A stretch of 18,583 nucleotides of DNA from Promicromonosporaceae bacterium (lineage in GTDB: Bacteria > Actinomycetota > Actinomycetes > Actinomycetales > Cellulomonadaceae): the NCBI GenBank assembly GCA_009780755.1, contig WQZL01000025.1, forward strand, positions 1 to 18,583, read 5' to 3'. Under the pieces are notes generated by a model. The model did not search any database and was not told the origin of the DNA. It worked only from the letters and a program-made list of their open reading frames with translations. The first letter of the stretch is position 1, and each line of letters begins with the position of its first letter. The position numbers were made by a program, and so were the translations under genes. Below are positions 13,497-18,583 of the stretch, in pieces.

Positions 13497-13595
13497 CTAC
13501 TTCTTGTTGCGGCGCTGGTGGCGCGTCTTGCGAAGCAGCTTGCGGTGCTTCTTCTTCGCCATGCGCTTGCGGCGCTTCTTGATAACGGAGCCCAT
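13497..13595 (-). CDS. 30S ribosomal protein bS22 (AURKAIP1/COX24-domain protein)
   Basis: This 32-residue, extremely basic protein begins MGSVIKKRRKRMAKKKHRK and continues with a second Lys/Arg cluster. It is the small actinobacterial protein annotated as AURKAIP1/COX24 domain-containing, which was located in mycobacterial 30S subunits and named bS22. The start at 13595 is firmly set by AAGGAGG 5 bases upstream, and a strong hairpin follows the stop. A longer in-frame open frame exists upstream, but it overlaps the trkH start on the other strand and has no family resemblance. Such a short gene is easily missed by gene callers. Confidence 0.9.
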   Translation of the reverse strand: MGSVIKKRRKRMAKKKHRKLLRKTRHQRRNKK

Positions 13596-13788
13596 GTGGC
13601 CCTCCTTGGAGTTGGTTGGCTGGTGGAACAAACGGTTGGTCCACCGACCAATCCGAGAAAATCCGTCGGCCAGGATACCCCGTCGCAGCCACTCTGGGCT
13701 AATCGCCGAACCGATACGCCAGCGCCATGATGCCCAGCATCCTGCGCAACGTGCCAAGGTGGGAGCAATGATGCGGGAAGGAGGGGTC

Positions 13789-15210
13789 ATGACGGCGATA
13801 TCCGGCCTGCCTCGCACTACCCACTCCCCCAGCCCGCGTCGTGTCCTGCGCAGTGTTCGCGACTATGTGGATGCTGCCGCCCGGCAGTCTCCGGCGCGCC
13901 TGGCCGTCACCGTCTTCGCCGGGGTTTGCGCCATCTTTACCCTGCTGCTGCTGGCCCCGTGGGCCACGGCTGCTTACGCGGGAGCCTCTCTCGTCGATGC
14001 CCTCTTCACTGCCGTCTCAGCCGTCTGTGTCACCGGGCTGACCGTAGTGGATACGGGTCTCTTCTGGTCAACCTGGGGCTTAGTGGTGATCTTGCTGGCC
14101 ATCAAGGTGGGCGGCTTTGGCGTGATGACGCTCGCCTCGATCCTGGGCCTGGCCGTCTCGCGGCGCATCGGCCTGACCCAGCGGATGCTCACCGCCTCGG
14201 AGATTAAGACGGATCGACTTGGTGAGGTGGGTTCGCTGATTAAGGTGGTGATCGTCACCGCCACCTCGCTGGAGTTGATCGTGGCCGCAATGCTGTTGCC
14301 ACGCTTCTTGACCCTTGGGCACTCGCTGGGGCAGGCCGCCTGGCGAGCGTTGTTCTACGGCATCTCGGCGTTCAATAACGCCGGCTTTGTGCCCACCCCT
14401 GAGGGGTTGGTGCCGTATGCGGGCGACTGGTGGCTGGGCCTGCCGCTGGTACTCGGCGTGTTTGTTGGAGCACTTGGCTTCCCGGTGATCTTGAACATTT
14501 TGGTGACGCGGCGCAAAAAGCAACGGACCTGGACGCGGTGGTCGCTGCACGCCAAGCTGACCATTGTCACGTCGGCGGCCCTTGTGCTGGTGGGCTGGCT
14601 GGCAATCATGGCGATGGAATGGGGCAATCCGGCAACCTTTGGTGAGCTGGCGGTGGGCGAAAAGCTGATGGCCTCGCTGCATTCGTCCGTGATGCCCCGA
14701 TCGGCCGGGTTTGCCACGGTTAACGTCGGCGCGATGAACCCCAGCAGCAGGCTGGCCACCAACGCGCTAATGTTCATCGGCGGCGGATCGGCGTCCACTG
14801 CCGGCGGCATTAAGGTGACGACGCTGGCGGTGATGTTGCTTGCCATTCGTGCCGAGGCTCGCGGTAATAGGGACGTCGAGGCGTTCGGGCGACGTGTCCC
14901 CAAGGAGGCGTTGCGCGTGGCCATCGCCGTGGTATTTCTGGCGGCGATGGTGGTATTCACCGGCACGCTAGTCCTGTTGGAGATCACCGGTCTCTCCCTG
15001 GATGCGGTGTTGGTGGAGGTGATCTCCGCGTTCGCCACCGTTGGTTTGAGTACCGGCATCACCGCAGGTCTACCGGATGCCGCGAAATACGTGTTGTGCG
15101 CCCTGATGTTTATCGGACGTGTTGGCATCATGACGTTTGCCGCAGCGCTCGCGCTGCGGCAGCGGCAAAGGGTGATTAGATTCCCAGCGGAGCGGCCAAT
15201 AATCGGCTAA
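13789..15210 (+). CDS. trkH: TrkH/KtrB-type potassium uptake channel subunit
   Basis: This 473-residue membrane protein forms the K+-conducting pore of a Trk/Ktr system. Four M1-P-M2 repeats are visible through their selectivity-filter loops: SAVCVTGLTV (77-86), AFNNAGF (194-200), PRSAGFATV (303-311) and AFATVGLSTG (414-423), each with the filter glycine. The start ATG at 13789 follows AAGGAGG by 4 bases. The frame is open for 110 more codons upstream, but that stretch lies antisense to bS22. The gene encoding the gating partner TrkA follows 55 bases downstream. Length and layout are closest to Gram-positive KtrB-like proteins. The role is K+ import, with regulation by NAD(H) or nucleotides through TrkA. 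Confidence 0.93.
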   Translation: MTAISGLPRTTHSPSPRRVLRSVRDYVDAAARQSPARLAVTVFAGVCAIFTLLLLAPWATAAYAGASLVDALFTAVSAVCVTGLTVVDTGLFWSTWGLVVILLAIKVGGFGVMTLASILGLAVSRRIGLTQRMLTASEIKTDRLGEVGSLIKVVIVTATSLELIVAAMLLPRFLTLGHSLGQAAWRALFYGISAFNNAGFVPTPEGLVPYAGDWWLGLPLVLGVFVGALGFPVILNILVTRRKKQRTWTRWSLHAKLTIVTSAALVLVGWLAIMAMEWGNPATFGELAVGEKLMASLHSSVMPRSAGFATVNVGAMNPSSRLATNALMFIGGGSASTAGGIKVTTLAVMLLAIRAEARGNRDVEAFGRRVPKEALRVAIAVVFLAAMVVFTGTLVLLEITGLSLDAVLVEVISAFATVGLSTGITAGLPDAAKYVLCALMFIGRVGIMTFAAALALRQRQRVIRFPAERPIIG

Positions 15211-15219
15211 CCCAATATC

Positions 15220-15245
15220 GGTGGTTGAGTCTCGTCGAAACCACC
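15220..15245. repeat. Dispersed palindromic repeat, copy B
   Basis: Arms GGTGGTT (15220-15226) and AACCACC (15239-15245) flank a 12-base centre containing GA...GTCGA, as in copy A. It lies between trkH and trkA on the same transcript, 20 bases before the trkA start, so the hairpin could affect trkA expression. Confidence 0.6.
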
Positions 15246-15265
15246 GTCGATGAAAGGAGAGGATC

Positions 15266-15940
15266 ATGGCTCGCAAGCGACAGACATCCGTTCAGGACAA
15301 GAGCGTGCTGGTAATCGGCTTAGGGCGGTTTGGGCAGGCTATCGCCACATCCATTGACCGACTCGGCCTAGACGTGTTGGCGGTGGAGAAAGACCCGAAG
15401 ATGGTTGCGCAGTGTAGCGGGCGGCTGCCGGTAGTACAGGCCGATGCGGCCAACCCGGAGGCTCTCGAACAGCTTGGGGCGCGGGATTTTCAGGTGGCCG
15501 TGGTGGGCATTGGCTCGGCCCTGGAGGCATCCGTGCTAGTGACGGGAAACCTGGTGGATTTGGGCATTCCGCAGATTTGGGCCAAGGCCATCACCCGAGA
15601 GCATGGCCGCATCCTAGAGCGCATCGGCGCCGATCATGTGGTGTTCCCGGAACACGACGCGGGTGCGCGAGTGGCGCATCTGGTCAGCGGCAAGATGTTG
15701 GATTACATCGAGTTTGCGGATGATTTCGCCATCGTGAAGATGCGCACTCCCTCAGAGATGATTGGCAAGACGCTCGCCGAATCAGATGTGCTTGGCCGCT
15801 ACGGGGTGACCATCATCGGGGTCAAGGCGTTCGGTAAGGAGTTTCAGTACGCCCGCCCGGAGATTCAGGTGGTGGCCGACGACCGCATCGTCTGCGGTGG
15901 TCACTCCGAGGCTTTGGATGCCTTCGCCGCCCTTCCCTAA
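15266..15940 (+). CDS. trkA: TrkA/KtrA-type potassium channel gating subunit (RCK domains)
   Basis: This 224-residue cytoplasmic protein regulates the TrkH pore. The N-terminal RCK domain is a Rossmann fold with VIGLGRFGQ (16-24) and the acidic end AVEKDP (39-44) that binds the nucleotide ribose; VVQADAANPEAL (56-67) is also typical. The C-terminal RCK_C domain spans about 140-224 (SEMIGKTLAESD..., then ADDRIVCGG). One RCK_N and one RCK_C give the KtrA-size subunit, which forms an octameric ring. The ATG at 15266 has AAGGAG about 7 bases upstream. It forms an operon with trkH and is convergent with the next gene; only 5 bases separate the two stop codons. Confidence 0.93.
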   Translation: MARKRQTSVQDKSVLVIGLGRFGQAIATSIDRLGLDVLAVEKDPKMVAQCSGRLPVVQADAANPEALEQLGARDFQVAVVGIGSALEASVLVTGNLVDLGIPQIWAKAITREHGRILERIGADHVVFPEHDAGARVAHLVSGKMLDYIEFADDFAIVKMRTPSEMIGKTLAESDVLGRYGVTIIGVKAFGKEFQYARPEIQVVADDRIVCGGHSEALDAFAALP

Positions 15941-15945
15941 TCGGG

Positions 15946-17448
15946 TTAAGTGGAGAAGTCCTGCGTAATCGCACAGCCTGCCCAGTGACCGCTGCTCAAT
16001 TGTGCGGTCAAGAGGTTGGTGCCGAGGTTAAAGTGCGTCACCGTGTAAAAGAACATTACGCTTTCGCCGGGTGCAACAGTGATGCTCCGCCAACTCACTT
16101 CGTACAGCGAATTGTTTGTACTCGGCCAAGCTGTTGGCCCGGAAAGAGTTCCTGAGTTAATCCGTAAGCCGCTGATCGTAAATGGCCGATCCGTGTCGGA
16201 ATTCTGCGAAGCCCTCAGCCTTACTACGTCAACTAGGCGTTGTGTGTCGCCGGTGTTTGTCAATGTGAACAAGTGGACAGTAGTCATCGCGTCAACGCGT
16301 TCATACTCAGCCACACACGCCAAACCGGACGTCGAGGATGAAGACAGCTGTTCTGGCGTCGGCGTATTGTCCGGCGCGGGAACACTCTGAGCGATTGTGC
16401 AGTCATACCAGTAATTGCTGGTCAGCTGCGCGATCAGCGGCCCAGAGGGATCGACGTGGGTAACCACGTAAAAGAATGTGGCATATGTTCCAGGAGCTAC
16501 TACTAACTCACCCCAGTCCGCCCAATAGCTGGTGAACAAATCGAGCGGCGAAATCGGAGTGGCCGCGGAGCCATGAGACATTCGAACATCGCTGATCGCA
16601 AAGGCCGAGCCGCTAACTCCACCCGCCTGGCCGATAGTCCAGAAGGTGTTCACGCTTTGATACGCGTACCCCATGTTGTGCACCCTAAACGAGTGCACAC
16701 TGGTGAGCGCATCTACCTGTCCGAATACCGGCTCACATGCCCACAGGGGACCAGGTTCCTCGGTTGGTGGTGGATCATCTGGGGTTGGGTATGGGTCAAG
16801 AGTTGCTGGCGGCGGGGTGTCGGTCGGTGGCGTCGCCGGGATTTCCGGTGTTGGAACGGTCGGCGATGACGGGTCTACGGGGCGGGCCTCAACATGTTGA
16901 GTAATCACGCATATGCCTAGATACGCCGGGCTGCCAAGTCGTGCCTCTAGCATGCCGCCAGGCCCAGCATGATTGACCGTGTAGGTGAACGTGGCTCGTT
17001 GTCCGGGGGCTAAATACGCGTCTACCCATCTGCCAGAATCGCCCGTGCCAATAGCAACTAAAACACTGCCGCGCTCCTCAACAGCACCGACCCCGACCAT
17101 CAGATCAGAGATGGTGAATGCGTCGGGGGAGGTCTGGGCAATAGTCCACAGTGCCTCCAGCCTCACGGCCGGACCACCCCGATGGATCACCGTGAACCGA
17201 TGCTCAGAGTATTCAAGCCCCGGTGTGTATTCGGGAATGCACTCCAGTTCGGTGAACAAACCACTCGTCGGCGAACCAGCCAGAGCCATCACGGGCGCCG
17301 GAGCCATAGCGTGGGCCAGTGTCATCTGCACCAAAACAGCAGCCAACACCAGGCCAAGCACACGAACCGACCCACCCCGAATTTGGCGCGCGCCTCCTCG
17401 CTTGGGGCGGTACGCCACATGTCGAGCAACATGTTGTCGTGAGGTCAT
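15946..17448 (-). CDS. Secreted protein with three cysteine-bounded ~110-residue modules, function unknown
   Basis: From the ATG at 17448 (GGAAG about 7 bases upstream) the product has 500 residues. An Arg-rich N-terminus precedes a hydrophobic stretch (VRVLGLVLAAVLVQMTLAHA, about 28-47), a long signal peptide. Three modules of the same kind follow, each bounded by one Cys near its start and one near its end: Cys70-Cys180, Cys238-Cys350 and Cys378-Cys492. Shared phrases are an N-terminal Pro/Ala-Glu-Tyr, T-S/T-VH-x-F, FTISD or FAISD, APG followed by an aromatic-rich strand FFYTVTH, and a terminal AQLSS-YW-x-x-C-x-I-x-Q. The pattern suggests an all-beta sandwich with a disulphide. Linkers at 186-235 and 356-375 are rich in Pro, Thr and Ser. 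I do not recognise the domain. The neighbour upstream encodes the same modules. No LPXTG or membrane anchor is seen at the C-terminus, so the protein is probably released. Confidence 0.82.
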   Translation of the reverse strand: MTSRQHVARHVAYRPKRGGARQIRGGSVRVLGLVLAAVLVQMTLAHAMAPAPVMALAGSPTSGLFTELECIPEYTPGLEYSEHRFTVIHRGGPAVRLEALWTIAQTSPDAFTISDLMVGVGAVEERGSVLVAIGTGDSGRWVDAYLAPGQRATFTYTVNHAGPGGMLEARLGSPAYLGICVITQHVEARPVDPSSPTVPTPEIPATPPTDTPPPATLDPYPTPDDPPPTEEPGPLWACEPVFGQVDALTSVHSFRVHNMGYAYQSVNTFWTIGQAGGVSGSAFAISDVRMSHGSAATPISPLDLFTSYWADWGELVVAPGTYATFFYVVTHVDPSGPLIAQLTSNYWYDCTIAQSVPAPDNTPTPEQLSSSSTSGLACVAEYERVDAMTTVHLFTLTNTGDTQRLVDVVRLRASQNSDTDRPFTISGLRINSGTLSGPTAWPSTNNSLYEVSWRSITVAPGESVMFFYTVTHFNLGTNLLTAQLSSGHWAGCAITQDFST

Positions 17449-17632
17449 CGGGCACTTCCAAAACGGGGTAGTTCTTCTGCGGTCAAGAACACCGTACTGG
17501 CCTTGTGGCCTCACCGGTGGGATGACACGCCGATCAACTGAGATTCACCCGACACAAAAAGCGGCACCTACCTGGACTGATCTTCCAGACACCCTAGCGG
17601 TCTCCTGTCGCAATCTGCATCTCTTAAGAGCC

Positions 17633-17650
17633 GCGTTGCCGAAACAACGC
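17633..17650 (-). terminator. Small hairpin after the upstream modular gene
   Basis: GCGTTG (17633-17638) and CAACGC (17645-17650) form a 6-bp stem with a 6-base loop, 21 bases past the stop codon of the gene ending at 17672. It may be a weak terminator; no T-run follows. Confidence 0.3.
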
Positions 17651-17671
17651 CAACACCCGCGGCGAAAAGTT

Positions 17672-18583
17672 CTATGGTGCCGGGAAATACTGCTCTATCA
17701 GGCAGTAATTCCAAAGAACCCTCAGACCAGCAACCACCATCCCCGACTGGTCAGCAGGAATAATCAATGTGTAGGAAAGCGTCGCAGTCTCGCCTGGCGC
17801 GAGTTTGAAGTCACGCCATAGTGCCGAAGAAGCGGTAGAAGCAGGGAAGCCAACAGACACAGTCATATCACTAATTGTGAACTCCGGCGTAACACTCGGC
17901 CATCGACGATTCACATTCAGCGACGGGTTGTCTGTCCACCCAACTCCAAATGACCTGTATGTGTTGCTGCCGGTGTTCGTTACCGTGAACGTGTGAATGC
18001 TCGTGGTTTCATTGATTCTTTCGTATTCCCCCGCACATGTCGCGCTGGGAAACGGAAGAAGGTATTGGCGAATCGCGCAGTCATCCCAGTAAGCGCTGGT
18101 TAACCGAGCGTTCAGTATAGCCTGGCCCTGGGAAAATCTCCAAGGATTATGCGCCAGTGTATAGGAAAATATCACAGACTCGCCTGGGGCGATCGTTACA
18201 TCATTCCAGAGCATCATGCGGAAAGTTGTGTTCCACGGCGGAGTATGTGTAGGTGGATACGTGAGAACCCCTGACTCGGTGTGCAAGTCACTGAGTGCGA
18301 ATGCGCCTCCGCCCGGGTCAGAGGCTTGGCTAATGATCCATTGTGACGTATTAACCGACTTGTAGGTGTCACTATTGTTCGTCAGCGTGAATGTGTGAAC
18401 GCTGGTTTCCCAATTCAGCGACTCGTACCCAGCCACGCACGTCAGCCCAGGTGTCGGTGCGGGGCTACTCGTTGGGACTCCCCATGTTGGTGAGGGGGTT
18501 GGGCCGTTCGGCATGGCGGGAACGGCGTGGGCAATCGAGCAGTTGCCCCAGTAGTCGCTGCTTAGCCCTGCCCGCAATATGCC
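17672..18583 (-). CDS. Secreted protein with cysteine-bounded modules (partial, 5' end off right edge)
   Basis: The frame is open to the window edge, and the first 15 residues seen (to SSDYWGNC) match the end of a module, so the gene begins outside. A TTG at 18577 is in frame but is not a plausible start. In the 303 residues seen there is a module end (Cys15), a Pro/Thr/Ser linker (23-46), a full module Cys49-Cys169 and a last one Cys183-Cys294. The phrases match the downstream gene: TSVHTFTLTNNS and TSIHTFTVTNTG, FTISD, IAPGES with SYTLAH, and LTSAYWDDCAIRQ. The gene is therefore a tandem paralogue of its neighbour, 223 bases away on the same strand. The protein ends right after the last module with no visible anchor. 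Sampled 60-base lines here are 47-55% GC, against 67% for a sampled trkH line. Confidence 0.82.
   Translation of the reverse strand, partial: GILRAGLSSDYWGNCSIAHAVPAMPNGPTPSPTWGVPTSSPAPTPGLTCVAGYESLNWETSVHTFTLTNNSDTYKSVNTSQWIISQASDPGGGAFALSDLHTESGVLTYPPTHTPPWNTTFRMMLWNDVTIAPGESVIFSYTLAHNPWRFSQGQAILNARLTSAYWDDCAIRQYLLPFPSATCAGEYERINETTSIHTFTVTNTGSNTYRSFGVGWTDNPSLNVNRRWPSVTPEFTISDMTVSVGFPASTASSALWRDFKLAPGETATLSYTLIIPADQSGMVVAGLRVLWNYCLIEQYFPAP

Noticed and set aside
13459..13788. 110-codon in-frame extension upstream of trkH
   Set aside because: It runs antisense to bS22 and its leader, and the ATG at 13789 has a near-perfect AAGGAGG.
14355..15131. 258-codon minus-strand open frame opposite trkH
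   Set aside because: It is a mirror frame of a high-GC gene, with Ser/Thr/Pro-rich sequence and no start signal.
17449..17671. Spacer between the two modular genes, checked for a small gene or RNA
   Set aside because: Apart from a 6-bp hairpin near the upstream stop codon, no convincing promoter, small gene or RNA structure was found.
16985..17821. 278-codon plus-strand open frame across the two modular genes
   Set aside because: It spans the end of one gene, the spacer and the start of the next on the opposite strand; no ribosome binding site or domain is visible.

Overview
The window reads as chromosomal DNA of a GC-rich Gram-positive bacterium of the phylum Actinomycetota. Three observations support this: a 32-residue bS22-type ribosomal protein, a deazaflavin (F420)-type nitroreductase-family protein, and the long CTC form of ribosomal protein bL25 encoded beside peptidyl-tRNA hydrolase. 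Many genes lack a Shine-Dalgarno sequence and instead carry a TANNNT box 6-7 bases before the start codon, which fits the leaderless transcripts common in this phylum. No rRNA, tRNA, CRISPR array, transposase or phage gene was seen. Genus and species cannot be named from the sequence alone.

Layout, left to right. 1-802: the 5' part of a secreted protein with repeated carboxypeptidase-regulatory-like (Cna-B-like) units, running off the left edge. 915-2254: a divergent pair, a Ddn-like protein and an M15 D,D-carboxypeptidase. 2328-4755: an ABC exporter divergent from a TetR regulator. 4752-5391: an AbrB/VapC toxin-antitoxin pair. 5540-6674: a PspC-domain protein and trmB. 6772-8563: a small operon, KDPG aldolase (eda) then a KDG-kinase-like PfkB enzyme, with a palindromic LacI-type site at its head and a 25-bp perfect hairpin at its tail. 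8808-11095: a membrane-anchored VanW protein and a DUF4190 membrane protein. 11154-12491: pth and rplY. 12730-13372: a second toxin-antitoxin pair (ribbon-helix-helix VapB plus PIN VapC). 13497-13595: bS22. 13789-15940: a TrkH/TrkA potassium uptake pair. 15946-18583: two tandem genes for secreted proteins built from a cysteine-bounded module of about 110 residues that I do not recognise; the second runs off the right edge.

How the parts work together. The eda-kdgK operon channels 2-keto-3-deoxygluconate (from hexuronates) through the lower Entner-Doudoroff steps to pyruvate and glyceraldehyde-3-phosphate. TrkH is the membrane K+ channel subunit and TrkA its NAD-binding gating ring. The TetR protein probably controls the divergent exporter. 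The two toxin-antitoxin pairs each carry a palindrome over the predicted promoter and start codon, as expected for autoregulation. The M15 peptidase, the VanW protein and the modular secreted proteins all act at or outside the cell envelope.

The least explained content is the modular secreted-protein pair at the right end, which lies in sampled lines of visibly lower GC. Next are the large perfect hairpin between kdgK and trmB, and a short dispersed palindrome (GGTGGTTGA...TCGAAACCACC) present twice intergenically, with two partial matches elsewhere.
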